Assembly: GCA_900318555.1 (NCBI GenBank) | Contig: ONKX01000001.1 | Coordinates: 50,815-114,814 of the forward strand | DNA from: an uncultured Prevotellaceae bacterium | GTDB taxonomy: Bacteria > Bacteroidota > Bacteroidia > Bacteroidales > Bacteroidaceae | Reading direction: 5' to 3' | Length of the DNA: 64,000 nucleotides | In this document: positions 8,578 through 18,203 of the stretch, in pieces | Numbering within the stretch: position 1 is the first letter of the stretch | How the letters are laid out: each line of letters begins with the position of its first letter | Program-made: the position numbers and the translations under genes | Notes under the pieces: model-generated | The model's input: only the letters and a program-made list of their open reading frames with translations | What the model was told of the DNA's origin: nothing | The model's database searches: none

Positions 8578-9924
8578 TTAATAATTAACAACAAACCAAA
8601 GTTCAGGATCTGTCACAGATGTAAACATCACCTTTTTATAATTGAATGTAGTCACATAAGGAGTAATAACAAACTCTTGAGAAAGTGTCTGGGTCAGCAA
8701 TGAATTGATACCAGCGACACGATTCATAATGGCCTCAGCATTTGATGTGGCAGGATTAAGGAATTTAAAGTTTACCTTGTTGCCATCAAAGTTGCAAGAA
8801 TAAAGATATTCAATGTTCTTGGCAGCATTACCAGACTGATACTTGAAGAACCAACGAGCACCATTCTCAGCATCATATTTAAGTGAAATCTGATTTATTG
8901 CATAGTTTTTGTTGATTGCTTTAATGTCTTCATGAGCAGCATTCAACGCATTTAACATCTTTGCAGATAGCTCGGTCACCGTTGCGTCTCGATAAACACG
9001 AAAAGCATGATTATCCTCAAATTCATTCTTAAAGAACTCCTCAACAGTATAACGGCTTGCTATCCACTTATTAGGATCAGTCTCGTCAACAAAACGATCG
9101 CTGACCTTATCATACTTTAATTCCTGAATGGCATTATTCTCATCAACGACACTGTCTGGTTTAACTGGCTCACGGAATCGAAGATAATAGTCTCCATCAC
9201 GTTTAGTCACCATAAAAGCATGTGACTCTGTCTGAGAAATCTCATCACCACCCTCAGGATAAAAATCGAAAATACAACTCTCAGTATTGGTAATGACATA
9301 ACGTTTGTCACCAAAACAAATGAGCGGTTCGTTAGGTGCATCCTGAGAGAACATGGTTGCAATAAAGTCATTGACATCTTTCAGATATTCCTCAAAATTA
9401 ACGTCGTCAGGCAGGCGGGTCAGACGGTTGTAAGTTGCACGTTTCTTGCCCTTCAGCATACCATACTTGGCACCTTCTTCGAGGCTGAGGATGACAAACT
9501 CATAGTCGCCCTCAAAACCCTGACCAGTCTGATAGAGGCCTGGGTCTGAAAACATGTGGATACACTTATTGAAAGTATTGAATGTCAGGACAGTACCCTG
9601 ATCGGAGATAACTTCCCATAGGGATGTATCCGTCAAATATTGACCATCGGTCAGTTCGTTTTGCATAGCCTGAACAACTGAACCATCACGATTAAACTTA
9701 TTCAGAATCAGGTAACCCTGACCCTTGGGAGCCTCATCGGTGTTCAATGGATAAAATTCCATTACCCACGTTGAACCACCCAGACGGTCGGTATACATCT
9801 TCTTCGATGTCATCAGTCGTTCAGCAGCAGAAGAGTCGAACAGGTCGTCTTCTTCCGACACACAACCTGTGAACATCATGGCAGCTACAGAGAAAAGCAG
9901 TGATATTGAAAATAGTTTCTTCAT
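8578..9924 (-). CDS. DUF4302-type lipoprotein
   Basis: 448 aa with a lipoprotein signal (lipobox ending TGC at about residue 21). The following LGGSTWVMEFYP resembles the start of the DUF4302 family, whose members are typically encoded next to SusC/SusD pairs. This position fits: SusC, SusD, HExxH lipoprotein, DUF4302. It is expected to be anchored in the outer membrane. No enzymatic motif is seen, and a role in binding or handling the SusCD substrate is inferred from context only. Confidence 0.75.
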   Translation of the reverse strand: MKKLFSISLLFSVAAMMFTGCVSEEDDLFDSSAAERLMTSKKMYTDRLGGSTWVMEFYPLNTDEAPKGQGYLILNKFNRDGSVVQAMQNELTDGQYLTDTSLWEVISDQGTVLTFNTFNKCIHMFSDPGLYQTGQGFEGDYEFVILSLEEGAKYGMLKGKKRATYNRLTRLPDDVNFEEYLKDVNDFIATMFSQDAPNEPLICFGDKRYVITNTESCIFDFYPEGGDEISQTESHAFMVTKRDGDYYLRFREPVKPDSVVDENNAIQELKYDKVSDRFVDETDPNKWIASRYTVEEFFKNEFEDNHAFRVYRDATVTELSAKMLNALNAAHEDIKAINKNYAINQISLKYDAENGARWFFKYQSGNAAKNIEYLYSCNFDGNKVNFKFLNPATSNAEAIMNRVAGINSLLTQTLSQEFVITPYVTTFNYKKVMFTSVTDPELWFVVNY

Positions 9925-9925
9925 A

Positions 9926-9961
9926 ATCTTTACCTTTTTACATTTTTACCTTTCTACCTCT
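9926..9961. repeat. Short low-complexity tract between two SusCD-operon genes
   Basis: The 40-bp gap between the DUF4302 and HExxH genes is almost entirely TTTTTACC/TTTCTACC/CTCTCAC-type simple repeat, one of several such tracts in the window. Confidence 0.55.
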
Positions 9962-9964
9962 CAC

Positions 9965-11218
9965 TTACTGGTTAGGCATCAGTGACTTATAGCGTTCTAC
10001 CCATCCACGCAGTTCCTGCATCAGCGTAGTGCCGTCAGGACGAACATAGGTCAACGCATTGATAGGACGTCCTTTACTGTCAAGCACCAAATGGTCGTTT
10101 TCGTCGTAAATGTACTGTTTATGCTGCACAGCATAGCGTACAGCGTCGATGTCATAGTTGAAATTCGTCTTCAGCCACTCACGACACATCTCCAGCTTCT
10201 TCAGGATTACCTCACGACCCGTCTCGTTACCATTCTTGTCAACAATACTCAGATATACGATGTTACCATTGGCATCAGGCACAGCATAGCCGTTGACGTC
10301 GCGCTGGATGTACTTACGCACTACCTGACAGGTAATGACCTTACCGCCACTAGTAGTACCATCCTTGAAATAGTAACCCACAGAGTCGCGGTTGGCTTCA
10401 CCGCGCTTACACTTGGCATCACATCTAACCCAATGGTCATAGTCCACGTCCATAGCCAACTCCCAGCTCTTAGTAGCACCCTCGAGCATGTTTGCCCATG
10501 TTACAGAGTCCTTTACAATGTAGTTGGCAATAATCTCCACCCAGTCTTCGCGAGCCTGCGAAGAAGCATAATTCGAAACAAATCCTTGACCCAAAGCTAC
10601 CGAATCAGGCGTATCCTGCCAGCTTGCCGTATTGTAGAACGGTTTGGAAATCAGGTTGAAATCCGTGGGATAGTTTATGTTCTGATGCAGGATGTGCGAG
10701 AACTCGTGGTGCATCGTTTTGAAGAAATACTCGTTAAGCATGTCAAGGTCGGAAGGTACCAGATTCTCTGCATTGTAAAGGGTAATCTTCAGGCCTCCCT
10801 CAGCAGTACCCAACTTGATAGTACCACTGGTAGGATTGTAAGCAGGCGAACCAATGATGTGCATCACTCGAGGACTATAAGTCTTAAGGAATTCGTCACC
10901 TACGACATCTCGATAGACGTCGTACCACAGATACTTGTTGAGAACAGCCAAATTGATGCACTGATCGTAGGAACAGGGCGTCAGGTTGTAGTCCATGTCC
11001 GAGCCAATGTCCTGCAAACGATACAGATAGCGCATATTATAAGGCTCCTGGAAATTGACTTTCACAAAAGTATCCAATGGGAATGAGTAGACTGTACGAT
11101 CCAGAGGATAGTCCGTTGTGTCGAATATGGTTGTTCCCAGATCGTCATCCTTACACGACGATAGGTTCAGCATTGTCAGGGCCACAAGGGCCATCAGAAT
11201 GATATTCAGTTTCTTCAT
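9965..11218 (-). CDS. Substrate-import-associated zinc metallohydrolase lipoprotein
   Basis: 417 aa with lipobox LSSC near residue 22. HEFSHILHQ near residue 170 is the zinc-binding HExxH of the lipoprotein family that accompanies TonB-linked SusC/SusD systems. An extended acidic/aromatic C-terminus follows. It probably acts on peptides at the cell surface before or during import. It lies 21 bp after the SusD gene in the same operon. Its presence is the main reason to think this SusCD pair handles protein or peptide rather than glycan. Confidence 0.82.
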   Translation of the reverse strand: MKKLNIILMALVALTMLNLSSCKDDDLGTTIFDTTDYPLDRTVYSFPLDTFVKVNFQEPYNMRYLYRLQDIGSDMDYNLTPCSYDQCINLAVLNKYLWYDVYRDVVGDEFLKTYSPRVMHIIGSPAYNPTSGTIKLGTAEGGLKITLYNAENLVPSDLDMLNEYFFKTMHHEFSHILHQNINYPTDFNLISKPFYNTASWQDTPDSVALGQGFVSNYASSQAREDWVEIIANYIVKDSVTWANMLEGATKSWELAMDVDYDHWVRCDAKCKRGEANRDSVGYYFKDGTTSGGKVITCQVVRKYIQRDVNGYAVPDANGNIVYLSIVDKNGNETGREVILKKLEMCREWLKTNFNYDIDAVRYAVQHKQYIYDENDHLVLDSKGRPINALTYVRPDGTTLMQELRGWVERYKSLMPNQ

Positions 11219-11238
11219 ATTATATACCTCTTTCTTGA

Positions 11239-13002
11239 TTATTCATTAACACATTCAGCACCGACGGAAGCAGTAGAACTACTTGCACCATCAGCTTTAT
11301 CCAAAGGACGCGATGACTCAAGGCCTGCCAGTAAGACCTCCTGAGGAAGCTCAATGGCCAAACGGCTGTCGTGAGCTCTAAGTTCAAACTTCTCAGCTTC
11401 AGGACCGTAAACGTGAGTATAGGGGATACCCAAGCGCTTCAAGTCGAAGAAACGCAGTCCCGTCCAAGCGGTCTCATAACGACGCATATCGTTAAGACAG
11501 TTCATGTAGACCAGTACCTCAGGCTTGATGATGAAATCAGGACAAACCTCCTGCGTGAAATCCCAATCAGCAAACGTATTACTATGATTGCCAGCATCAG
11601 CTGCTGTATACCATTTCTCAATACGTTCCTTAGTCAATGGGAACATTGCGTTAATGTAGCTGGCCTTAGTTGTCTCAGAGAAGTTCTGACGACTCTCCTC
11701 ATAAGCAATAAGGTCTTCCACACAACCATTAATATCATTATTGCCCAACAGTTCGGCCTCAGCACGCTCGAGCAACAACTCAGAGGCAGTAAACTCACGA
11801 CGAATGATGTGAGCATAACCAATACCTGCCACCTTGTCAGAATATTCGAAACGCTCTGCTATACGAGAGCTCATATAGCCGTGATCAGAGTTACCATCCC
11901 AGAAGGTCTCACCACAAACGGCAGGCATACGCATACAATAGTAATTCCAGTTGGGACCCAGATGGTAGTAGATATCACGCAAAGCTTTACCAGCAGTTGC
12001 GTAACGATAACCTACCGAACGACGCCACTGCACAGAATGAGTAGCCACGAGCATCAGATTATTGTTCTGATCGGGACCCTGCCAGATTTCAGCATAGTCT
12101 ACAGAGTTATTGGCGTTGTCGAAGCCTGCCAACTGGTAGAGCAATGAGGGCAACTCGGCACGTCCGGCAGTCGTGTTCTCACCCAGCACATAGTTGGCAT
12201 GTTCAATCACCTTGGCATATTCACGCTTGTAGAGGTAGAAACGGGCAGCAAAAGCATGGGCGGCCTTCAGGTTGAAGTGCCACTTTGGCTTCTCGTAATT
12301 GACGTCGCTGAGATATTTCAGTCCAAGCAGTAGGTCTTCCTCTATCTTCTTGTAGGTCTCCGTCACACTGCCACGCTCATAGTCAACCAATACCTTGTCT
12401 TCAGGAGTTGTGATGTAAGGCACACCAACATCCTGTTTACTCAGCTCCTCGCTACGATAGGCCTGTGAGAAGATATTCAGCAGTACAAAGTGATTATAGG
12501 CACGTGACAAATAAGCTTCAGCGTATGCAGAACGCATTTGGTTCGAAATGCTGGGGTCGTCCAGTGAAGCACGTCCACGAAGTTCGTCGAGTTTCACCAA
12601 AGCATGGTTGGTAACGGCAATGGCATTGTAAGTGTTTTCCCAAACTTCAGCAGGAGAGTCGCTGCTGGTCGACGAACGGACAGGTTCGAAGCGATAAGCT
12701 TCGTCGTCCATACGGTTATATGACGTCAGATTAAAACGAACCTCAATCTCGTCGCCGTTAGACTGAGTAGCCAAATATGGGGCGTTGATGTCAATAATGT
12801 TGTCGCCAGAGATTTCGCAAATCCATCCGTAGTTGGCTGTAGAATAGGCGGTACTCAACAACATAATCACATCGTCGACATTCGTCAGCTCCACACGCTC
12901 GTCGGGAGTCTTATCCAAGAAACTGTCAGAGCATGAGGTCAAACCTAAGCCCAAGGCAAGAATCGATATTCCTATATATTTCTTCATAATCATATTCTTC
13001 AT
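11239..13002 (-). CDS. RagB/SusD family nutrient-uptake outer membrane lipoprotein
   Basis: 587 aa with lipobox LTSC followed by SDSFLDKTPDERV, the characteristic SusD/RagB N-terminus. TPR-like helical segments follow (EAYLSRAYNHFVLLNIF; AAHAFAARFYLYKREYAKVIEHANYVL). It forms the lid of the SusC channel and captures substrate at the surface. It starts 30 bp after the SusC stop. In-frame ATGs at 13002, 12993 and 12987 are all possible; 12987 gives the tightest signal peptide. The last residues are Ser/Ala-rich. No PUL glycosidases are nearby. Confidence 0.92.
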   Translation of the reverse strand: MKNMIMKKYIGISILALGLGLTSCSDSFLDKTPDERVELTNVDDVIMLLSTAYSTANYGWICEISGDNIIDINAPYLATQSNGDEIEVRFNLTSYNRMDDEAYRFEPVRSSTSSDSPAEVWENTYNAIAVTNHALVKLDELRGRASLDDPSISNQMRSAYAEAYLSRAYNHFVLLNIFSQAYRSEELSKQDVGVPYITTPEDKVLVDYERGSVTETYKKIEEDLLLGLKYLSDVNYEKPKWHFNLKAAHAFAARFYLYKREYAKVIEHANYVLGENTTAGRAELPSLLYQLAGFDNANNSVDYAEIWQGPDQNNNLMLVATHSVQWRRSVGYRYATAGKALRDIYYHLGPNWNYYCMRMPAVCGETFWDGNSDHGYMSSRIAERFEYSDKVAGIGYAHIIRREFTASELLLERAEAELLGNNDINGCVEDLIAYEESRQNFSETTKASYINAMFPLTKERIEKWYTAADAGNHSNTFADWDFTQEVCPDFIIKPEVLVYMNCLNDMRRYETAWTGLRFFDLKRLGIPYTHVYGPEAEKFELRAHDSRLAIELPQEVLLAGLESSRPLDKADGASSSTASVGAECVNE

Positions 13003-13031
13003 TAATCTATCATTTTGACATTTGATCTCCT

Positions 13032-16000
13032 TTACATTCCCAAACGGACTGTAAACGTAAACTGCTTAGGCATAGGCGTAGCCACACCACCAGAATTAAC
13101 AAACTCAGGATCCTGACCGTTCAGTTTCTTGTCTGAATAAAGCAATACAAGATTCGTAGCATCAAGCTTCAGCGAACAGGTAGAGAGACCTATCTTGTTG
13201 ATGAGACTACGCGGAATATCGTAGGTCAGCGAAACATCCTTCAGACGAATGAAACCGCCGTCAGCCACACGTGCCGTAGAGTAGTTATAAGCATTGTAGG
13301 CATAGTTCAACTGATTGATATCTCTGTACTGACGACGACTGGCAATTGTCGGAATATCAGTGATTAACTCGTCACCAGGCTCAACCCAACGGTTCTTGAA
13401 TTCTTTCGGCATAGCGCTCATATCGGAGTAAGCGGCAGAGAATACCGGGTCGAGACGAACCTTGTTACCAAACGAATAGGTTATGAAGACGTTCAGGCGC
13501 CAATTCTTCCACTTCAGCATATTGTTCAGACCACCGGTAGTCGTAGGCTCCGTAGGACCTTCATACTTCAGGAAATCAATCTTCTCATACTCCTGGAAAT
13601 AGATGTCTGTCATCGTCTTTTCACCATTCTCATTGATGAACATAGGCAGACCTTCATCGTTCAGACCCACAAAGGGGATAGAGAAAAGAGCCGATACAGG
13701 ATAGCCTTCACGGAAATGGTTTGTGCTATTACCACTAACCAGATCAATGACGTTAGAGCGCGACTTCAGGTCGGTAATCTCGTTCTTCGCGTATGAGAAC
13801 GTTAAATCGGTATCCCAGTTGAAGTCCTTGCTCTGAATATTGTGCGTAGTCAGCGTAAACTCAATACCATGCGACTTCATGGTAGCTACATTGGCCAGTT
13901 TATTAATGAAACCTCCGACACCCTGCGTCTGGATATAACCAATCAAATCGTAGTTGTGACGCCAATAAACATCAGTATTCAAATTGATGCGGTTGTTCAG
14001 GAAACCCAAATCCAAACCGACATTGAACTCATGCTTCTTCTCGTAGGTCAGCTCCGTATTGGCAATATTGCTCAGTACGACAACTGTCTCCATCTGATCT
14101 GCCTGAGGACGCCAAGCATTCGTAGAATAGTAGATAGGCAGAGCGTTCGACACATACGAAGGTCCACGATCGGCTGTCAGCGAATATGACAGGCGCAATG
14201 CTGCGTGCGATACAGCATTGTTGCTCTTCTCCATCCACTTGCGGAAGAAGTTCTCCTCGTGGAGATTCCAGGCACCAGAGACGTTCCACGTAGGCAACCA
14301 TCTGGCCGAACGGGCTTTACCCAGTTTGTTGGTTCCCTCATATCGGAAGGTACCATTGACGACGTAACGTCCTTTGTATGAGTAGCTTCCCATGAAGAAG
14401 TAGGCGAGGTTGCGTACCCATGACTTGTCGAAGGATGTCAGCACCGTACCTTCCTCTTTAGCCTGTTTGTAGAACTCCGGTGTAATGGTCACCAGACGAG
14501 CAGCATTGTAATCCACACCATAATCCGAATGGTAACTATGGTCTCTGTCTGTCTTGTTGGCTTCCATACCGGCAAAGAGGTTCATGATATGTACGCCTTC
14601 GTTCCACACCTTATTATATTGTACGGTTCCACGGAAGTCCATCTGACGAACCATATAATCGTCACGTGTATAGATACCGCCCTTTGGCATCACCGTAATA
14701 GGCAGTGAGTTAGGATCGTCCGGATCAGTATACAAATAGGGATTTGAGCTCTGAATGCTGGGGTTATCCACACCAGCGCGATAGGCCTCAGCCTGATTAC
14801 TCTCGTTCAGGATGAAGTGCTCCTGCGAAGTCTTTTGCGTACGATAGGCACCTAAGAGATGAATCTCAAGTCCCTGAATGGGCTTATAAGTAAGCTCGCC
14901 CTGGAACTTCATATCCGAAACCGACAGGTCGATATAGTTATTGTCCAACTCCTTGAAAATGTTAAAGGGAGCATAGTTACGCGTATAAGTAGCGTCGGGA
15001 TCCAGCGTACGAGCCGTATTCATGGCATAGCTGAAGGGGTTGATATCGAACGAACGGTTCACAGCACCACTTACCACGTCAGTAGATCGAGCCAAGGTAC
15101 CAGGAGCCTTCTGGTCACGATACGAGCCGTTGGTCAGGATAGAAACGGTCAACTTTTTCGACAGATTAAACGAAGCGTTCATGTTGGCGGTATAGCGTTC
15201 AACCTTGGAATCCTTCGTCCATCCCGGATCGTACATAGCTGATACAGAACCATACAGACTGGCTTTCTCCGTACCTGTAGAAATGCTGACAGAATGATTC
15301 TGAAGGATATTGTTGTTGAACAACAGGTCAAACCAGTCTGTATTACGGAACTCAGCCGTCTGAAGATATTGGTTCATGGCTGCTTCAGTATAAGGCAGAC
15401 CATACTTACCATCCTGGTAGTCGGCAATCAGTTTATACATACGTCCATACAAACCTGAAGAACTACTATTGGCCAGCGTTGAGAATTCCAACCAGCCCTT
15501 CTCGGCCATTTCCTTATAGATACCCATCTGCTCCTGAGAGTTCGAGATGTTGTAGTTGCTATACGAAGGCTTCAAGCGATAAGTAAACTCACCTGTATAG
15601 TTCACTGTACTGCGACCAGCCTTACCACGTTTCGTGGTAATGACAACCACACCTGCCATAGCACGGGCACCGTAAATAGAGGTTGCAGAACCATCCTTCA
15701 ACACCTGGAACGACTCAATATCATCGGCACTCAGACCTGCAATGGCGTTCGAAATCAGCGTCACGGCATCGCCTGAAGACAGGTCATCAGCATTGACATC
15801 GACAGCGTCTTCCTGAATCACACCATCAATCACCCACAGAGGCTTCGAACTACCATAGATAGACGTAGCACCACGCACACGGATTTTCGGTGCAGTACCA
15901 AAGGTACCAGACACATTCTGCACACTGACACCGGCAGCACGGCCTTCCAGTGCACGGCTTACATCGGCAATACCATCCAACTTGGCCTTTTCAGCATCCA

Positions 16001-16361
16001 CCTTCGAGGTTGCACCCGTAAACAGTCGCTTATCCTGCTTCATCATACCCACTGCAACTACCTCACCTAATGTTTGGGCATCGGGGCGAAGGGTAATTGT
16101 CATTCCATCTTGTGGTTTTACCGTCTCAGTAATCATACCTACATAGCTTATCACAAGTTTCTTTCCTGCAGGTACGTTAAGAGTAAAATGACCGTCCAAA
16201 TCGGTCTTAGTACCCTGCTTAGTCCCCTGAATCATCACAGTGGCACCAATACAAGGCTCACCATTGTCCTCGAAGACAGTACCTGTAATCTTGTTCTGAG
16301 CTATAGCCAGTCCTACGTAGAGGAACAAGCCGAACAAAATCAGCGTAATCTTTTTTCCCAT
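13032..16361 (-). CDS. SusC/RagA TonB-linked outer membrane transporter
   Basis: 1109 aa from the ATG at 16361. A TTG two codons upstream is less likely. Signal peptide to AIAQ, then a carboxypeptidase-regulatory-like domain (residues ~25-105, ITGTVFEDNGEPCIGATV), a TonB plug (~110-240, with RVRGATSIYGSSKPLWVIDG and VLKDGSATSIYGARAMAGVV), and a beta-barrel ending FTFTVRLGM. It imports the substrate captured by the adjacent SusD. It is the first gene of a five-gene operon with a strong promoter. Confidence 0.95.
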   Translation of the reverse strand: MGKKITLILFGLFLYVGLAIAQNKITGTVFEDNGEPCIGATVMIQGTKQGTKTDLDGHFTLNVPAGKKLVISYVGMITETVKPQDGMTITLRPDAQTLGEVVAVGMMKQDKRLFTGATSKVDAEKAKLDGIADVSRALEGRAAGVSVQNVSGTFGTAPKIRVRGATSIYGSSKPLWVIDGVIQEDAVDVNADDLSSGDAVTLISNAIAGLSADDIESFQVLKDGSATSIYGARAMAGVVVITTKRGKAGRSTVNYTGEFTYRLKPSYSNYNISNSQEQMGIYKEMAEKGWLEFSTLANSSSSGLYGRMYKLIADYQDGKYGLPYTEAAMNQYLQTAEFRNTDWFDLLFNNNILQNHSVSISTGTEKASLYGSVSAMYDPGWTKDSKVERYTANMNASFNLSKKLTVSILTNGSYRDQKAPGTLARSTDVVSGAVNRSFDINPFSYAMNTARTLDPDATYTRNYAPFNIFKELDNNYIDLSVSDMKFQGELTYKPIQGLEIHLLGAYRTQKTSQEHFILNESNQAEAYRAGVDNPSIQSSNPYLYTDPDDPNSLPITVMPKGGIYTRDDYMVRQMDFRGTVQYNKVWNEGVHIMNLFAGMEANKTDRDHSYHSDYGVDYNAARLVTITPEFYKQAKEEGTVLTSFDKSWVRNLAYFFMGSYSYKGRYVVNGTFRYEGTNKLGKARSARWLPTWNVSGAWNLHEENFFRKWMEKSNNAVSHAALRLSYSLTADRGPSYVSNALPIYYSTNAWRPQADQMETVVVLSNIANTELTYEKKHEFNVGLDLGFLNNRINLNTDVYWRHNYDLIGYIQTQGVGGFINKLANVATMKSHGIEFTLTTHNIQSKDFNWDTDLTFSYAKNEITDLKSRSNVIDLVSGNSTNHFREGYPVSALFSIPFVGLNDEGLPMFINENGEKTMTDIYFQEYEKIDFLKYEGPTEPTTTGGLNNMLKWKNWRLNVFITYSFGNKVRLDPVFSAAYSDMSAMPKEFKNRWVEPGDELITDIPTIASRRQYRDINQLNYAYNAYNYSTARVADGGFIRLKDVSLTYDIPRSLINKIGLSTCSLKLDATNLVLLYSDKKLNGQDPEFVNSGGVATPMPKQFTFTVRLGM

Positions 16362-16433
16362 ATACAATATTTTATTTTAATGATTCACCTTAATTATATA
16401 ATGCGCACGCGCGAAAGCATGGCAAACAACGTG

Positions 16434-16464
16434 CAAAGATACTACATATTTATGAAAAAACAAA
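16434..16464 (-). promoter_or_regulatory. Promoter of the SusCD operon
   Basis: Minus-strand TATCTTTG (16434-16441) with TTTG (16461-16464) 19 nt upstream: consensus -7 and -33. The leader to the SusC ATG would be about 65 nt. Confidence 0.8.
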
Positions 16465-16493
16465 TAAAATTAACTAAAAACCTACTTTTTATG

Positions 16494-16536
16494 CAAAAAA
16501 ATCATCCTTTTTGCAACTTTTGTTACAAAAAGGATG
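16494..16536 (-). terminator. Terminator of the rsmI/coiled-coil lipoprotein operon
   Basis: Minus-strand 12-bp perfect stem (TCATCCTTTTTG against CAAAAAGGATGA) followed by seven T, 38 bp after the lipoprotein stop. Confidence 0.85.
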
Positions 16537-16573
16537 AATTTATCCTGTTTGAATATCACTTGGAAATATACGA

Positions 16574-17419
16574 TTATTTCACAAGGATAACCAAATATTT
16601 GCTAGTTGACCAGAACTTCGAAGGATTCTCAATACGGAGGACATACTGCTTGTTTGCATCCTGTTCCAGTTTATAGCTCGATGCAGGATGATCCGTCAAC
16701 AGCTTGGCAGAGCGTGAGTACAGCTTGATTTCTTTATCTACTCGAATATCAATCTTGGTAAAGTATTCCTGATTGAAGTTTGAGCGAAGCACCTCACCAT
16801 CCTCGATGATACGCTGCTCTTTCAGCTCCTTCTTAGTACCAAAAACAAACCATGCGGTATGCAACTGCTTGTCCTGCTGAGAAATCGTCTGCGACTTCTC
16901 GGTAGTTTCTTCCTTCAAGTTGCTGACATTCTCCGACAAGTCTGTTACCTGCTCCGTCAGTTCCTGAATCTGAATGTTTTTGGCCTGCAACTCTGCCTGC
17001 AGAGCTTTCAGTTGAGCATCTTTCTCTTCCATCTGCTGGGTCAAGCTTTCCAACGTCCGGCGCAACTGGTCGCCTTTCACAGAACTCTGACGAAGCTGAT
17101 TGCGCAACTTGCTAATCAGTTCACGGTTCTGCTGCATGGTCTGCTGGATAAATGCCATGTTCTCACGGATGCGCTCCTTCGCTGTAGCACCTTCACCCTG
17201 ACGGGCCACACTGACACGCTCTTCTGCGGCATTGATGGCACGGAAGCCTTCCTCAATGTCGTTCATCGTACCAATCATGTCATTAATTTCATTGTCCTTC
17301 TGGGCAATAATTCGATTCAGCGAGTCTGCCTGTTGGGTAAGCATATCGCTACTTCCACTTTTCTGATTGCAGGCTGTCAATGACAACACACCCACAACAA
17401 ACAATAATACTTTTTTCAT
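16574..17419 (-). CDS. Coiled-coil lipoprotein (possibly Cbp1-like adhesin)
   Basis: 281 aa. Lipobox LTAC at about residue 17, then a long charged coiled coil (about 25-190) with heptad-like stretches such as LESLTQQMEEKDAQLKALQA, then a compact C-terminal domain ending YLVILVK. Architecture and length resemble the Bacteroides Cbp1 collagen-binding family, but I cannot confirm this. It starts 15 bp after the rsmI stop, so it is cotranscribed with it and has no separate promoter. Confidence 0.75.
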   Translation of the reverse strand: MKKVLLFVVGVLSLTACNQKSGSSDMLTQQADSLNRIIAQKDNEINDMIGTMNDIEEGFRAINAAEERVSVARQGEGATAKERIRENMAFIQQTMQQNRELISKLRNQLRQSSVKGDQLRRTLESLTQQMEEKDAQLKALQAELQAKNIQIQELTEQVTDLSENVSNLKEETTEKSQTISQQDKQLHTAWFVFGTKKELKEQRIIEDGEVLRSNFNQEYFTKIDIRVDKEIKLYSRSAKLLTDHPASSYKLEQDANKQYVLRIENPSKFWSTSKYLVILVK

Positions 17420-17434
17420 TTTCTTGATGTGATT

Positions 17435-18133
17435 TTATTTATCTCTTTTACTTTCTTTTTTATTCTCTTTTCCTGCCAACACTATGACGAACTCTCCGCG
17501 AGGCTCATGTTCCGAAAAATGAGCAATGGCCTCAGACAATGTGCCTCGAACACTCTCTTCGTGAACCTTGGATATCTCACGACAAACACTAACCTGACGC
17601 TCGTTGCCAAACACCTCAGCAAACTGTTGCAGGGTCTTTAATACGCGATAGGGTGATTCGTAAAACACCATCGTTCGTTCCTCATCAACCAAACTCTGAA
17701 TCTTTGTCTGACGACCTTTCTTCTGAGGTAGGAAACCCTCAAAGCAGAAGCGGTCGCATGGCAGGCCACTCGACACCAATGCCGGAACGAAAGCCGTAGC
17801 TCCCGGTAGTGTTTGCACCTCGATTCCCGCACGAACAGCCTCACGCACGAGGAAAAAGCCTGGGTCGGAAATGCCTGGGGTTCCTGCATCACTTATCAGC
17901 GCAACAGTCTGTCCTGCCTGCAAACGCTCGATTACCGAAGCACTCGTCCCGTGCTCGTTGAACTTGTGATGCGAAAGCAGATGCTGTTTGATACCGAAAT
18001 GGTTCAACAGAATACCCGATGTCCGCGTATCCTCCGCCAGCACCACATCGGCCTCTTTCAGCACCCGAATGGCACGCAGCGTCATGTCTTCCATATTGCC
18101 CACAGGTGTGGGTACAATATATAATATGCCCAT
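17435..18133 (-). CDS. rsmI: 16S rRNA (cytidine(1402)-2'-O)-methyltransferase
   Basis: 232 aa. It opens with [21 protein letters not shown] and [13 protein letters not shown], the diagnostic start of RsmI (tetrapyrrole-methylase fold). [12 protein letters not shown] and [17 protein letters not shown] form the SAM-binding loops. It 2'-O-methylates C1402 in the ribosomal P site. It lacks the C-terminal extension of the 286-aa E. coli enzyme. The -7 box lies only 8 nt before the ATG, so the mRNA should have almost no leader. Confidence 0.9.
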   Translation of the reverse strand: MGILYIVPTPVGNMEDMTLRAIRVLKEADVVLAEDTRTSGILLNHFGIKQHLLSHHKFNEHGTSASVIERLQAGQTVALISDAGTPGISDPGFFLVREAVRAGIEVQTLPGATAFVPALVSSGLPCDRFCFEGFLPQKKGRQTKIQSLVDEERTMVFYESPYRVLKTLQQFAEVFGNERQVSVCREISKVHEESVRGTLSEAIAHFSEHEPRGEFVIVLAGKENKKESKRDK

Positions 18134-18141
18134 TTCGGCTG

Positions 18142-18149
18142 CAAAGATA
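18142..18149 (-). promoter_or_regulatory. -7 element of rsmI
   Basis: Minus-strand TATCTTTG ends 8 nt before the rsmI ATG. No good -33 TTTG at the proper distance. A start 5-8 nt downstream would give a leaderless or nearly leaderless transcript. Confidence 0.55.
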
Positions 18150-18191
18150 CAAAATATTTTTGTTTTTATTTCTTATTTAGCTAATTTTTAT

Positions 18192-18199
18192 TATCTTTG
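18192..18199 (+). promoter_or_regulatory. -7 element of tdk
   Basis: TATCTTTG ends 4 nt before the tdk ATG. The -33 region is T-rich without a clear TTTG at the usual spacing. The transcript is expected to be leaderless. Confidence 0.55.
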
Positions 18200-18203
18200 C
18201 ACC

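Noticed and set aside
10091-11086. Long plus-strand frame opposite the zinc lipoprotein
   Set aside because: Shadow of 9965-11218; the minus-strand protein has a clear lipobox and HExxH.
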